This document shows positions 53,395 to 63,263 of a DNA stretch of 64,000 nt, piece after piece (the stretch's first letter is position 1; each line of letters opens with the position of its first letter). The translations under genes were made by a program, and so were the position numbers. This DNA comes from Streptomyces bluensis (lineage in GTDB: Bacteria > Actinomycetota > Actinomycetes > Streptomycetales > Streptomycetaceae), in assembly GCF_014650715.1 (NCBI RefSeq), contig NZ_BMVM01000002.1, forward strand, positions 992,001 through 1,056,000, in the 5' to 3' direction. Below the pieces are notes generated by a model. That model made no database searches. It was not told the DNA's origin and was given only the letters and a program-made list of their open reading frames with translations.

Positions 53395-54411
53395 TCACGG
53401 GAGGGGCCACGCGTACGGCCCCTCCGGGTCGTCCAGCCACGCCCATGCACGGTCGGCGCTGATCGTGATCCCGTACCGGTCACGCGTCGGGTGCCCTTCG
53501 CGGTCCCACAGCGCGAGCGCCTCGTGCGGGTCGAGGCTGCCCGCCGTCAGGGCCAGCAGGAACCCGAAGAGCTCGTGGCCCCTGGCCCGGCGCGGCAGCC
53601 CACCCAGATGGGGATGCGGCCGCGCGGGCCCTCCCCCGTCGCCGCGCAGCGGCACGAAGTACGCGGGCGTGTGCAGGAAACGCCCCTCGGCGTACTCGGC
53701 GTCCCGTACCCGCAGCCGGACCAGACCCGTGGCCAGCGGCGTCAGGATGCGGGCGTCGGGCGCGCACTGAGCGAGCCAGGGGCGCGGGATCGAGGACAGT
53801 GTGCAGGTCGCGATGATCCGGTCGTACGGGGCGCGTTGGGGCATCCCGCGCGCGCCGTCGCCCGTGACGACGGTCGGGTGGAACCCGGCGGCGGCCAGAT
53901 GCCTGCGTGCCCCCTCGGTGATGTCGGGGTCCAGGTCGACCGTGGTGACCAGGTCGTCCCCGAGGCGGTATGCGAGCAGGGCCGCGTTGTAGCCGGTGCC
54001 GGCGCCGATCTCCAGCACGCGGTTGCCGTCCTCCACCTCCAGTTCGGTCAGCATGTTCGCCATCAGCGAGGGTTGGCTGCTGGAGGAGATCAACTCACCG
54101 TCGCGCAGACGTGTGGCGAGCGGGACGTCGGTGTACGCGCCGCGCAGCCAGCGCTCGCGTCGTCTCGGGTCACGCTCCTCGCCCCAGAGCCGCTCGTAGC
54201 CGCCCCCGCCCGGACTCCCGGCTCCCGAGGAGGGGGCGGGCCCACCTCCCACGTAGTAGTACGGCACGAAGAGGTGGCGCGGAACCGCCTCGAACGCCTC
54301 CCGCCACACCGGATCGGCGTCCCAGGCTCCGCCGGCCGCGATCTCGCGGACCAGGGCCGCCCTGGCCTCCGCGGCGAGGTCATGGTCCCGATCGACCGCA
54401 TGTGTGCCCAT
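53395..54411 (-). CDS. Protein-L-isoaspartate O-methyltransferase-like methyltransferase
   Basis: 338 aa. The N-terminal VPRHLFVPYY region and SSSSQPSLMANMLTELEVED resemble PCMT, followed by the SAM-binding loop VLEIGAGTGYNAALLAYRLG and TVDLDPDITEGARRHLA. A C-terminal extension (about 215-338) beyond the normal PCMT length is Gly/Arg-rich. It would repair isoaspartyl residues or methylate a related carboxylate. A Gly/Ser insert (about 65-85) is unusual. ATG 54411 is chosen; a GTG in frame at 54453 is an alternative. No clear ribosome site. It is not coupled to the PknG locus, which ends convergent to it. Confidence 0.8.
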   Translation of the reverse strand: MGTHAVDRDHDLAAEARAALVREIAAGGAWDADPVWREAFEAVPRHLFVPYYYVGGGPAPSSGAGSPGGGGYERLWGEERDPRRRERWLRGAYTDVPLATRLRDGELISSSSQPSLMANMLTELEVEDGNRVLEIGAGTGYNAALLAYRLGDDLVTTVDLDPDITEGARRHLAAAGFHPTVVTGDGARGMPQRAPYDRIIATCTLSSIPRPWLAQCAPDARILTPLATGLVRLRVRDAEYAEGRFLHTPAYFVPLRGDGGGPARPHPHLGGLPRRARGHELFGFLLALTAGSLDPHEALALWDREGHPTRDRYGITISADRAWAWLDDPEGPYAWPLP

Positions 54412-54474
54412 ATACACACTGTGCTGTGCGATCGGCACCGAGGCGAGCACCACGACGGGCTGACCCGGAACCAG

Positions 54475-54623
54475 CTCGTCCAGAATCCCCTCGTCCGGAG
54501 TCGGCTCGTCCAGAATCCCCTCGTCCGGAGTCGGCTAGTCCGGAGTCGGCTCGTTCTTGATCGACGACAGGTGCGCTCTTGATCGACGACCGGTGCCGCT
54601 CTTGATCGCCGATCGGTGCGGTC
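54475..54623. repeat. Short tandem repeats upstream of the methyltransferase and haemoglobin genes
   Basis: Two identical 30-bp copies (54475-54504 and 54505-54534) containing CGTCCAGAATCCCCTCGTCC, then a half copy (54535-54549), then three copies of a 22-23 bp unit beginning CTTGATCGACGAC (54556-54577, 54578-54600, 54601-54623). They fill most of the 256-base gap between the divergent genes. Confidence 0.85.
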
Positions 54624-54667
54624 CTAGGCCTTGAGCCCTCCGTCCCCCCGTCTGAGACCATGGGTGC

Positions 54668-55072
54668 GTGAATGAGATTCGGCGCGGCACGCTTCAGGAG
54701 CAGACCTTCTACGAGCAGGTCGGCGGCGAGGAGACCTTCCGGCGGCTTGTGCACCGCTTCTACGAGGGCGTCGCCGAGGACCCGCTGCTGCGACCCATGT
54801 ACCCGGAGGAGGACCTGGGCCCGGCCGAGGAGCGCCTCACGCTGTTCCTCATCCAGTACTGGGGCGGCCCCACCACATACAGCGAGAACCGTGGGCATCC
54901 CCGCCTGCGGATGCGCCACGCCCCGTTCACCGTCGACCGGGCCGCACACGACGCCTGGCTGAAGCACATGCGGGTGGCCGTCGACGAGCTCGGTCTCTCC
55001 GAGGAGCACGAGCGCACGCTGTGGAACTACCTGACGTACGCGGCGGCTTCGATGGTGAACACCGCGGGCTGA
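54668..55072 (+). CDS. glbO: Truncated haemoglobin, group II (HbO)
   Basis: 134 aa. A 2-over-2 globin with the group II features: proximal His84 (RMRHAPF), Trp97 at G8 (AHDAWLKHM), distal-pocket tyrosines near 32 and 45 (HRFYEGVAEDP, LRPMYPEEDL) and the LFLIQYWGGP helix. HbO proteins bind O2 tightly and are linked with oxygen supply to respiration or NO detoxification. GTG 54668 gives the family N-terminus. It begins 45 bases after the tandem repeats. Confidence 0.93.
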   Translation: MNEIRRGTLQEQTFYEQVGGEETFRRLVHRFYEGVAEDPLLRPMYPEEDLGPAEERLTLFLIQYWGGPTTYSENRGHPRLRMRHAPFTVDRAAHDAWLKHMRVAVDELGLSEEHERTLWNYLTYAAASMVNTAG

Positions 55073-55243
55073 GGCCGGTTCGCCCCCTCGCAGGGCGCGC
55101 ATTCCGGTCGCGCGGCACCGAATTCCGGTCACGATCCGGTCAAGTCCGGCCTACAGGCGCTTACCGGCTGTCCCCACCGTCTGACAGCATCACCCGGAGG
55201 TCTCCGGTCGTCCCGGAGCCGGGGGCGGCTGACGGGGGGCCGG

Positions 55244-58200
55244 GTGACGGGGTTTGTGTTTCTGCGCGTGCGAGCGCACCGGCTGCTGCTCGCCGCCGCA
55301 CTGCTCACCGTCCTGCTGACCACGGCCGTGCCGACGACCCTCACCGCGTACTCGGGCGCGATCGGCGACGCGGCCCTGCGCCACTGGCTCGCCGCCCCCG
55401 AGAACGCCGTCGGCACCTCCCTGATCGTCAAGGCGGACACCCCGTCCACGGACCGGCGCGCCACCGCCGACCGTGCCGTGCGGGAGGGCGCTCGACGGAC
55501 CTTCGACGGCATGCCGGTGACCGTGCGCACGCTCGTGCGGTCCGGCCCGTACGCCCTCCCCCGCTCCCTCCAGCCACCCTCCGCCCGGTCCGGTAACCCC
55601 GATCTCACCCATTTCGCGGCTCTGGACCGCACCCAGGTGCGGGTCACCGAGGGACGGCTGCCACGCGGTGGCGGCAGCGCCATCGAGGTGGCCCTGCCGC
55701 GGGCCGCCGCCGAGCCGCTCGGGCTGAAGCCGGGCGCTCGCCTCACCCTCACCGACCGCTTCGACGGCCCCGACGTACGCGTCCTGATCACCGGCCTGTA
55801 CCGGCCCGAACGGATCACCGCCCCGTACTGGCAGGTTGACGACCTCCGCGGCCGAGGGGTCCACAAGCTCTCCTTCACGACGTACGGCCCCCTGCTCACC
55901 GATCCGTCCGTACTCGCCGGCGGCCGGGTGAGCACGGGAGAGTCCGCCTGGCTCGTCTCCGCCGAGTTCGCCACGCTGACGACGGACCGGATCGGCGCGC
56001 TGCGGCAGGCGGCCCGTGACGGCACGGCCGCGTTGGGCGCGTCCGACGCGCTGAGCGGCACCACGGCCGCGACGACCTCGCTGCCGGAGACGCTGGACGA
56101 CATCGAACGCTCCCTCCTCGTCTCCCGTTCGACCCTGCTGATCGTGGCCCTGCTGATCGCCCTCCTCGCGGGGTACGCGCTGTTCCTCGTGGCCCGGCTG
56201 CTGAGCGCCGAACGGGCGGGCGAGACGCGGCTGCTCAGGGCGCGCGGCGGCTCGCCCCGCCGGATCGCGGGGCTCGCCGCGCTGGAGGCGCTGCTGCTCG
56301 CGCTGCCCGCGGCGGTCTGCGCTCCGCTGCTCGCCGGGCCGTTGACGCGGCTGCTCGCCGAGCAGGGGGCGCTGGCGCGGATCGGGCTGCGCATCGACAC
56401 CTCCGGCGGGCGCGCGGAGGTGTGGCTGGTCGCGGCGGCGGTGGCACTGGGGTGCGCGCTCGCGGTGACGGTGCCGGCGCTGGCCTCCGGGTCCTTCACC
56501 GTGCGGCGGGCCCGTGCCCTGCCCGCCCCGGTGCGCGCCGGGGCCGACGTCGGGCTGCTGGTCGTCGCCGGGGTCGCGTACTGGCAGTTGGACCGCCGGA
56601 ACACCGGTGCCCTGTCCGGCGGCGCCGGGGGTGGCACTGTCGGCTCCCTCGGCATCGACCCGCTGCTGGTCACGGCCCCCGCCCTGGCCCTGCTCGCCGG
56701 CACCGTCCTCACCCTGCGACTGCTGCCGCTCGTGGCGCGGCTCGCCGAGCGCCGTGCTGCGGTCGGCCGGGGCCTGCCGAGCGCCCTGGCCGGCTGGCAG
56801 TTCAGCCGCCGCCCGTCGCGCGGCGCCGGCCCGGTGCTGCTCCTCGTCCTCACGGTCGCCCTGGGGATGCTGGCGATCGGCGAGGGCGCCTCCTGGAACC
56901 GCTCGCAGGACGACCAGGCGGACTTCCGCGCCGGTACGGACGTCCGTGTCCTCGCGGGCGGCGCGAACGGCCTCGGCGGCTTCGGGCGCTACGCGGACAT
57001 CGACGGAGTACGGGCATCCACACCGGCCGTCCGTACGGCGCTGCCGTTGTCCGGCGGCCGGACAGCGACCGTTGTGGCCCTGGACACGACCTCGGCGGCC
57101 GACGGACTGCTGCTCCGGCGTGACCTGGCCTCCGAGCCGGTAGGGCCCCTCCTGGCGGGTCTTCCGCCGAAGGGGAGGACGGAGGGCCCTCGACTGCCCC
57201 CGGGGGCGACGGAGCTCCGCATGGCGCTGCGGCTGAGCAGCGACCGGGACGGCGGCGACCCGGCGGACACCGACAGGGGCGGCGATAGCGCCGAAGCCGA
57301 TGTGACGGTCACTCTCCAGGACCGCTACGGCGTGCCGTACCCGGTGCCCGCCGGCCGACTGGCCGTCGACGGACGGCTCCACGTGCTCGCCCTGGACCTC
57401 GCCCGCGCGGCGGACGCCCCGACGGGCCGGGCGGCCGGGCACCTGACACTGACCGGCGTGGGGCTGACCATGGAGCAACCGGTCGGCGGCGCCGAGCAAC
57501 ACCGCCTGACCCTGGAGAAGGTGAGCGCCGTCCGCGCCGACGGGACGGAAAGACCGCTGCCGACGGCCACCTCCTGGACGGTCACGTCGCGCTCCGGCAG
57601 CACGTCGCCGTCCCCGGACGGCTCCACATTCCCGACGACCCCGCGTGTGGAGGAGTCGCCACCGGGCTCCCTCGTGGTCCGCTACAGCACCGGGTACGTG
57701 CCCCGTGAACGCTCCTGGAAGCCCGAGTCGTTCACGGTCCGCCTCCGGGTGACCCAGCCCGCGGCGTCCGAGGTGACGGGCGTCGCCACCGACCGGTTCC
57801 TCGCGTCGGCCGGGCTCTCCGGAACCGGGCGGCGGATGGACGTCAGGTTCGGGGACTCGACGGTGCCGGTACGGATCGTGCGGAGCGTACGGGCACTGCC
57901 GACGACCGCGGAGGGCGGCGACGGCGACGGCGGTGCGCTGCTGATCGATCTCCGGTCCGTGAACCGTGTGCTGGAGGCCCGGGACGGCCAGGCCGCCGAG
58001 CCCACCGAGTGGTGGCTGCGGACGGCGCCGGGCGCGGCCGGGCAGGTGGCCGCGCAGCTGCGGGCGCGTCCCGATGTCGAGCCGTCGCAGGTCGTCGTAC
58101 GGGACGAGGTCGCGGACCGGTTGCGGGACGATCCGTTCGGGGCGGGTCCCACGGCCGCGTTCGCCGCGGTGGCGGTAGCCGCGGCCGCGCTGGCCGCGGT

Positions 58201-58567
58201 CGGATTCGCGGTGAGCACGGCGGGGTCCCTGCGTGAGCGGGCCGACGAGTTCGCCGTCCTGCGCGCGCTCGGCGCCCCGCGCCGGCAACTGGCCCGTCTC
58301 ATCGCCGCCGAACAGGGCGTGCTGGTGGCCGTGGCGCTCACGGCCGGCGTCGCCCTCGGCACGGTCCTCACCCGGGCGGTGATCCCCTTGATCGTCCTCA
58401 CTCCACAGGCTTCCCGTCCGGTGCCCGAAGTCCTGGTGGAACTACCCGTCGCCCCGGTGGCCCTGCTGCTGGCGGCGGTGACGGTGACCCCGCTCGCGGT
58501 CACGGCCGTGCTGGCGGCACGACGACCGGACGCGGTCGGCACGCTGCGGCGCCAGGGAGGTGAGTGA
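55244..58567 (+). CDS. Large ABC-transporter permease, FtsX/MacB-type (subunit 1)
   Basis: 1107 aa. Starts with a signal-anchor helix (LRVRAHRLLLAAALLTVLLT), a long extracytoplasmic domain (about 50-280), four or more membrane helices in the middle (about 285-520, including STLLIVALLIALLAGYALFL), a second long soluble region and a C-terminal FtsX block (about 970-1100). Two FtsX modules with big soluble domains are typical of streptomycete ABC-2/MacB-like exporters. Its stop overlaps the next gene's region, so the two permeases and the ATPase at 61531 form one operon. Substrate unknown; surface or antimicrobial peptides are possible. GGGGGG precedes GTG 55244. Confidence 0.87.
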   Translation: MTGFVFLRVRAHRLLLAAALLTVLLTTAVPTTLTAYSGAIGDAALRHWLAAPENAVGTSLIVKADTPSTDRRATADRAVREGARRTFDGMPVTVRTLVRSGPYALPRSLQPPSARSGNPDLTHFAALDRTQVRVTEGRLPRGGGSAIEVALPRAAAEPLGLKPGARLTLTDRFDGPDVRVLITGLYRPERITAPYWQVDDLRGRGVHKLSFTTYGPLLTDPSVLAGGRVSTGESAWLVSAEFATLTTDRIGALRQAARDGTAALGASDALSGTTAATTSLPETLDDIERSLLVSRSTLLIVALLIALLAGYALFLVARLLSAERAGETRLLRARGGSPRRIAGLAALEALLLALPAAVCAPLLAGPLTRLLAEQGALARIGLRIDTSGGRAEVWLVAAAVALGCALAVTVPALASGSFTVRRARALPAPVRAGADVGLLVVAGVAYWQLDRRNTGALSGGAGGGTVGSLGIDPLLVTAPALALLAGTVLTLRLLPLVARLAERRAAVGRGLPSALAGWQFSRRPSRGAGPVLLLVLTVALGMLAIGEGASWNRSQDDQADFRAGTDVRVLAGGANGLGGFGRYADIDGVRASTPAVRTALPLSGGRTATVVALDTTSAADGLLLRRDLASEPVGPLLAGLPPKGRTEGPRLPPGATELRMALRLSSDRDGGDPADTDRGGDSAEADVTVTLQDRYGVPYPVPAGRLAVDGRLHVLALDLARAADAPTGRAAGHLTLTGVGLTMEQPVGGAEQHRLTLEKVSAVRADGTERPLPTATSWTVTSRSGSTSPSPDGSTFPTTPRVEESPPGSLVVRYSTGYVPRERSWKPESFTVRLRVTQPAASEVTGVATDRFLASAGLSGTGRRMDVRFGDSTVPVRIVRSVRALPTTAEGGDGDGGALLIDLRSVNRVLEARDGQAAEPTEWWLRTAPGAAGQVAAQLRARPDVEPSQVVVRDEVADRLRDDPFGAGPTAAFAAVAVAAAALAAVGFAVSTAGSLRERADEFAVLRALGAPRRQLARLIAAEQGVLVAVALTAGVALGTVLTRAVIPLIVLTPQASRPVPEVLVELPVAPVALLLAAVTVTPLAVTAVLAARRPDAVGTLRRQGGE

Positions 58568-58571
58568 CGCG

Positions 58572-61442
58572 ATGGGTGCGTGCTCCTCCACGAGTTCCCG
58601 GACTTCCCGCGCCACCCGAGTCTTCGCACCGTCCTCCGTGGCTCCCTGGGTGCGGACCCGGCTGCGGGCCGCGCCCGGAGCGGCCTGCGCGCTGGCCCTG
58701 CTGGTGGCGTTCACCGCCTGTCTGGCCGCGGCCTTCCCGCGGGCGGTGGACCGGTACGAGGACGCGGGCCTGCGCAGTGCCGTCACCAAGGCGCCGGCCG
58801 AGCGGACGACCGTGCAGTTCTACGCCGAGCAGTCCACGACCGAACTCCCGCCGGACGAGTGGGAGTCGGCCCTCCGCCCGGACACGCTGAGGGAGCAGTA
58901 CGCGCGGGTGCTGGCCGCCGTCGACCGGCCGCTGGTCGTCGACCGCGCCCAGTCGTCGTACGGCGTGCGCACCACCAAACCCGCGGAGGCACTGGACCGT
59001 TGGCTGCCCCGGCCCAGCGGGCTGCCCGCCAACGTGTCACTCGTCGCGCAGAACGGACTCGCCGACCATGCCCGGCTGCGCCAGGGCCGCCTGCCGCGCA
59101 CCACCGGATCGGTCACCCCGCGCAGCCAGGCCGTGGAGGCCGCCGTCACCACCGAGACCGCCGAACGCCTGCGGATCAAGGTGGGATCAGTGATCCACGT
59201 CCCCCGCGCGATGCGGGAGCCGCTGGCCGTGCGCGTCACCGGCATCGTCGCCCCACGCGAGCCCCAGGGCGCGTACTGGTCGACGCAACCGCTGCTGCGC
59301 ACCCCCTCCCTGATGCGGAATCCCCAGGCGCTTCCGCCCGCCAACACATACTGGCTGGGCGCCCTGCTGCTGCCCCCGGACGCGGCACCCGTCCTGCTGG
59401 GAACGCAGGGAGGCCCGGAGCGCTACTGGCAGCTAGCCCCCGCCACCGCCTCGCTGAACGCCCGCGACCTGCCCGCTCTCTCCTCCTCCCTCGCTTCCCT
59501 GCTGTCGGGATCCGGCCTGCTGGCGGTGCGCCAGGTCACCGACCCGGCGGCCGAGGCGAACACCGGCCTGGACACGGTGCTCCTCTCCCACCAGCGCCTG
59601 CGCGACGGCATCACCCCGCTCGTGTCCGTCGCCGCGTTCGGCACCGGAACCGTCGCGGCCGTGGTGCTGCTGATGGCGGGCGGCCTCGCCGCGGAACGCC
59701 GTCGTACGGAACTCGCCCTGCTGCGCGCCCGTGGCGGCTCCCTGCGCGGTGTCACGGGACGGCTGCTGGCCGAGACGGCGGTCGTCGCGGTGCCCGCGGG
59801 CGCGGCCGGCCTGACGGTCGCCCTCCTCGCCGTTCCCGCCCCGCGCCACGCCCACGCGGTGGTCGCGGCCACGGTCGTCACGCTCCTCGCCTGCGCCGCA
59901 CTGCCCCTGCGCGCCGCGGCCCGGCACGCCCTCGTACGGGTCCACGGCGCACGCGAGGACCTGACCTCCGTACGCCCCTCACGGCGCCGTACGGTCGCCG
60001 AAGTCACCCTGGTGGTGCTCGCGCTGGGCGCGGTGGTGGCGCTGCGGCGGAGGGGGACGGACGGGTCGGGGTCCTCCGACCCGGGGATCTCCCGGGCCTC
60101 GGGTGCTTCGGGGGCTTCAGGCACGTCGGGCGCTTCTGCCGATCATCTGATCTCCCTGGCACCCGTGTTGGTGGGGATCATCGCCGCGCTGGTGCTGGTG
60201 CGGCTGTATCCGCTGCCGTTGCGCTGGCTCGCGCGCCGTGTGGGGCGGCTGCGGGGCGCGATCAGTTACCTGTCGCTGGCCCGCGCCGGCCGTACGCCCG
60301 TCTCCGCGGTGCTCCCCCTGCTCGCCCTGCTGACCGCCCTCACCACCGCCGCCTTCGGTGGCTCGGTCCTCGCGGGCGTCGCCGACGTACGCGAGCGTGC
60401 GGCGCTGTCCGCGACCGGCGCGGACGCCCGCGTCGAGTCCCTGCGAGCGCTGCCCGCGGCGCTGCCGGATCAGGTCCGCCGGAGTCCCGGGGTGCGGGAG
60501 GTCAGCCCGGTGAACATCGCGTACGACGTCAATCCGGACGACGGTGCGGAACCGGTGACGCTGGCCGGCGTCGACCCGGGCTCGTACGCGTCACTGGCGC
60601 GCCGGACCGCTCTCGGCCCGTTCCCGGCGGCTGCGCTGAAGCCCGCGGGCCCACCTCGGTCGGACGTCCTGCCCGCCCTCGCGTCCCCGTCCCTGGCCGA
60701 CCGCTTCGGCACCCGGCCCTTCTCCGTACGGCTGGATGACGGCAGCCTCGTCGGTCTCCGGATCACCCTGGTACGCGAGACCACTCCCGCCGCGCCGGGC
60801 GCGGACTTCCTGGTCGTGGACCGCTCCCGGCTCCCCGGCCTCCCCGAGCCCACCGCCGGAAAGACCGGCCCGACCACGCTGCTGGTGACCGGCTCCCACC
60901 TGGACGGTGCGGCGCTGCGCACGCTGGCCGGCGGGAACGCCGACGTGCGCCTGCGGTCGGAGGTCCTGGCACGCTACGTCGACTCGCCCCTTCAGTCCGG
61001 CGCCGAACGCGTCTACACGGCGGCGGTGGCCGCGGGCGCCGGTTTCGCGACCCTGGCCCTGCTGCTGACCCTGATCCGTTCCGCCCCCGAACGCACCGCG
61101 CTCCTGGCCCGTCTGCGCACCATGGGGCTGACCCGCGCCCAGGGCCGCCGTCTGCTGATCCTGGAGTCCCTCCCGCAGTCCCTGCTCGCCGCGCTGGGCG
61201 GCACCCTCGCGGGGTGGGCCGCCGTCCGCCTCCTCTCCCCCGGCATCGACCTGACGACGGTCGCGCTCGCCACGGCGACGGACTCCGCGCCGGCCGGTGC
61301 CCACCTGCGCACGGATCCGTGGTCCCTGCTGGTCCCGGCCCTCGCCGTCGTGATCCTGACGACGGGCATCGCGGCGGCGCAGGCCTGGTGGACCGGGAGA
61401 CGGAGTTCGGTGAGGGAGTTGCGGGTGGGGGATCCCCGATGA
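58572..61442 (+). CDS. Large ABC-transporter permease, FtsX/MacB-type (subunit 2)
   Basis: 956 aa. Same architecture as its neighbour: N-terminal anchor helix (GAACALALLVAFTACLAAAF), a soluble domain, a central FtsX membrane block (about 345-460, ITPLVSVAAFGTGTVAAVVL), a second domain and a C-terminal block (about 820-940). It probably pairs with 55244-58567 as the second half of the channel. ATG 58572 lies 11 bases from GGAGG; GTG 58560, which overlaps the previous stop, is an in-frame alternative. It ends 88 bases before the ATPase start. Confidence 0.85.
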   Translation: MGACSSTSSRTSRATRVFAPSSVAPWVRTRLRAAPGAACALALLVAFTACLAAAFPRAVDRYEDAGLRSAVTKAPAERTTVQFYAEQSTTELPPDEWESALRPDTLREQYARVLAAVDRPLVVDRAQSSYGVRTTKPAEALDRWLPRPSGLPANVSLVAQNGLADHARLRQGRLPRTTGSVTPRSQAVEAAVTTETAERLRIKVGSVIHVPRAMREPLAVRVTGIVAPREPQGAYWSTQPLLRTPSLMRNPQALPPANTYWLGALLLPPDAAPVLLGTQGGPERYWQLAPATASLNARDLPALSSSLASLLSGSGLLAVRQVTDPAAEANTGLDTVLLSHQRLRDGITPLVSVAAFGTGTVAAVVLLMAGGLAAERRRTELALLRARGGSLRGVTGRLLAETAVVAVPAGAAGLTVALLAVPAPRHAHAVVAATVVTLLACAALPLRAAARHALVRVHGAREDLTSVRPSRRRTVAEVTLVVLALGAVVALRRRGTDGSGSSDPGISRASGASGASGTSGASADHLISLAPVLVGIIAALVLVRLYPLPLRWLARRVGRLRGAISYLSLARAGRTPVSAVLPLLALLTALTTAAFGGSVLAGVADVRERAALSATGADARVESLRALPAALPDQVRRSPGVREVSPVNIAYDVNPDDGAEPVTLAGVDPGSYASLARRTALGPFPAAALKPAGPPRSDVLPALASPSLADRFGTRPFSVRLDDGSLVGLRITLVRETTPAAPGADFLVVDRSRLPGLPEPTAGKTGPTTLLVTGSHLDGAALRTLAGGNADVRLRSEVLARYVDSPLQSGAERVYTAAVAAGAGFATLALLLTLIRSAPERTALLARLRTMGLTRAQGRRLLILESLPQSLLAALGGTLAGWAAVRLLSPGIDLTTVALATATDSAPAGAHLRTDPWSLLVPALAVVILTTGIAAAQAWWTGRRSSVRELRVGDPR

Positions 61443-61530
61443 CCGCCCCGCGCATACCGGCCGGCGAGCACGGAAGCCCCCCGGACCATCACTGCCGGAG
61501 TCACCCCACGACCGCTGAGGGAGTCGTCCC

Positions 61531-62487
61531 ATGACCAGCACGGGCCCCACCTTCGCCGACCTCGCCCACCGCGCGGCGGCCCGCCGGGACCGCCCCGCCT
61601 ACGGCCACGACGCGCTGATCACCTGTGACCGCCTGGTCCGGATCTTCTCCACGGACGGCGTGGAGGTGCAGGCACTCCAGGGTCTCGACCTGCTCGTCCG
61701 CGAGGGCGAACTGATGGCCCTGGTGGGCTCGTCCGGCAGCGGCAAGTCGACATTGATGAACATCCTGGCCGGGCTCGACACTCCCACCGCCGGAGCGGCC
61801 CGCGTCGCAGGCCACGACCTGCTCACGATGACCGCCAAGGACCGCCTGCGCTACCGCCGTGAGATCGTCGGCTTCGTCTGGCAGCAGACTTCCCGCAACC
61901 TCCTGCCCTATCTGACGGCCGCCCAGAACGTGGCCCTGCCCATGCAACTGGGCGGCGCCCGCACCCGCCGCCGGGACCGTTCCGAACGTGCTCTGGAACT
62001 CCTGGAGTTGCTGGAGGTCGCCGACTGCCGCGACCGCCGCCCGCAGGAGATGTCGGGCGGCCAGCAGCAGCGCGTGGCGATCGCGGTCGCTCTGGCCAAC
62101 GCTCCGAAGGTGCTGCTGGCCGACGAACCCACCGGCGAACTCGACTCCCACACCGGCGAACAGATCTTCGCCGCCTTCCGCACGGCCAACGAACACCTGG
62201 GCACGACCATCGTGATCGTCACCCACGACCAGGCCGTGGCGGGCGAGGTCCGGCGCACGGTGGCCATCCGCGACGGCCGCACCTCGACGGAGGTCCTGCG
62301 CCGCACCGAGATCGACGCGGCCACCGGTCAGGAGGCGGTCGTCGCCCGCGAGTACGCCACACTCGACCGGGCCGGCCGGCTCCAACTCCCCGCCGAGTAC
62401 ACCGAAGCCCTCGGTATGCGCCACCGCGTCGCCCTGGAACTGGAACGGGACCACATCGGCGTGTGGCCGGACGACAGCGAGTCATGA
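61531..62487 (+). CDS. ABC transporter ATPase with an AbrB-like C-terminal tail
   Basis: 318 aa. Walker A GSSGSGKSTLMNILAG, signature EMSGGQQQRVAIAVAL, Walker B VLLADEPTGELDS and IVTHD define a MacB/LolD-type ATPase (about 1-265). After it, residues about 271-318 (TLDRAGRLQLPAEYTEALGM, then RHRVALELERDHIGVWP) have the swapped-hairpin pattern of a SpoVT/AbrB domain: K/R-x-G-R, P-x-x, and a hydrophobic ending. That is unusual on an ABC ATPase and may couple transport to transcription or dimerise the protein. GAGGGAG precedes ATG 61531. Confidence 0.85.
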   Translation: MTSTGPTFADLAHRAAARRDRPAYGHDALITCDRLVRIFSTDGVEVQALQGLDLLVREGELMALVGSSGSGKSTLMNILAGLDTPTAGAARVAGHDLLTMTAKDRLRYRREIVGFVWQQTSRNLLPYLTAAQNVALPMQLGGARTRRRDRSERALELLELLEVADCRDRRPQEMSGGQQQRVAIAVALANAPKVLLADEPTGELDSHTGEQIFAAFRTANEHLGTTIVIVTHDQAVAGEVRRTVAIRDGRTSTEVLRRTEIDAATGQEAVVAREYATLDRAGRLQLPAEYTEALGMRHRVALELERDHIGVWPDDSES

Positions 62488-62570
62488 GCCCAGCACACGA
62501 AACACCCGGTGATCGGCATGCCCCGCAATCGGCAGGCCCCAGCACGCCCCGTGATCGGTACACCCGGTGC

Positions 62571-63263
62571 TCAGCGCACCGTGACGCCCAGCGCCCCGAG
62601 TCCCGCCCTGCGCACGGCGATCGACCCGTACGGTGTACGCAGCCTCAGCCACGCCCCCGAGGAGAACAGCGTCAGCGGCTCCTCGCCGGGCCGCTCGGCC
62701 ACCCGTGCGGGACGCAGGAAGCCGAGCCCCTGTGCCGCGTGCGCGGCCCGTACCGGAAGGCCGGTGTCACCGATCGGCCGGGACCAGATCTCCCGCCCGA
62801 TCTTGTCGAGCTCGGCCCGAGTCCGCCGGTCCGGTGCCAGTTCCTGTGTACGGGACCGGAATTCGGCCACGGCGGCGGCGACCGTCGCCCGTACCGCGTC
62901 CGGTGCCGGCAGCCCCGGCTCCACCTGCCAGCCCCCACGCGGGGGAAGCACCCCCGCCCACGGCGGTCCGGTGACCGCGGCCGGCACCACCGCGGTGGCC
63001 GCCGACTCGTCCGTCGCTTCCAGGAGTTCACCCGCGGACACGGTCGAGTCGAGCGTGACGTCGAGCCCATCCTCGTACGGCTTCGCGAGCCGTACCGCCC
63101 GGATCGCGAGGACCTCGAACGACGGCGGCCGCCCGAACACCGCGAGTGTCGTCCCGGCGCCCTTCAGACGCACCGCGGCCGCCCGGTCGTAGTGGATCAG
63201 CCGTGCGAGGAAGGCGGCGAGGTCCGCCGCCTCCCCGTCGTCGGCGAGGTGAAGCACCGTCAT
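62571..63263 (-). CDS. Hypothetical protein coupled to the thioesterase gene
   Basis: 230 aa, soluble, Ala/Arg-rich, with no signal peptide or recognised motif. Weak features: an N-terminal MTVLHLADDGEAADLAAFLARLIHYDRAAAVRLKG, then GTTLAVFGRPPSFEVLAIRA, and a C-terminal YGSIAVRRAGLGALGVTV. Its ATG (63263) overlaps the thioesterase stop in ATGA, so it is translated from the same transcript as EttA and the thioesterase. I cannot assign a function. Confidence 0.7.
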   Translation of the reverse strand: MTVLHLADDGEAADLAAFLARLIHYDRAAAVRLKGAGTTLAVFGRPPSFEVLAIRAVRLAKPYEDGLDVTLDSTVSAGELLEATDESAATAVVPAAVTGPPWAGVLPPRGGWQVEPGLPAPDAVRATVAAAVAEFRSRTQELAPDRRTRAELDKIGREIWSRPIGDTGLPVRAAHAAQGLGFLRPARVAERPGEEPLTLFSSGAWLRLRTPYGSIAVRRAGLGALGVTVR

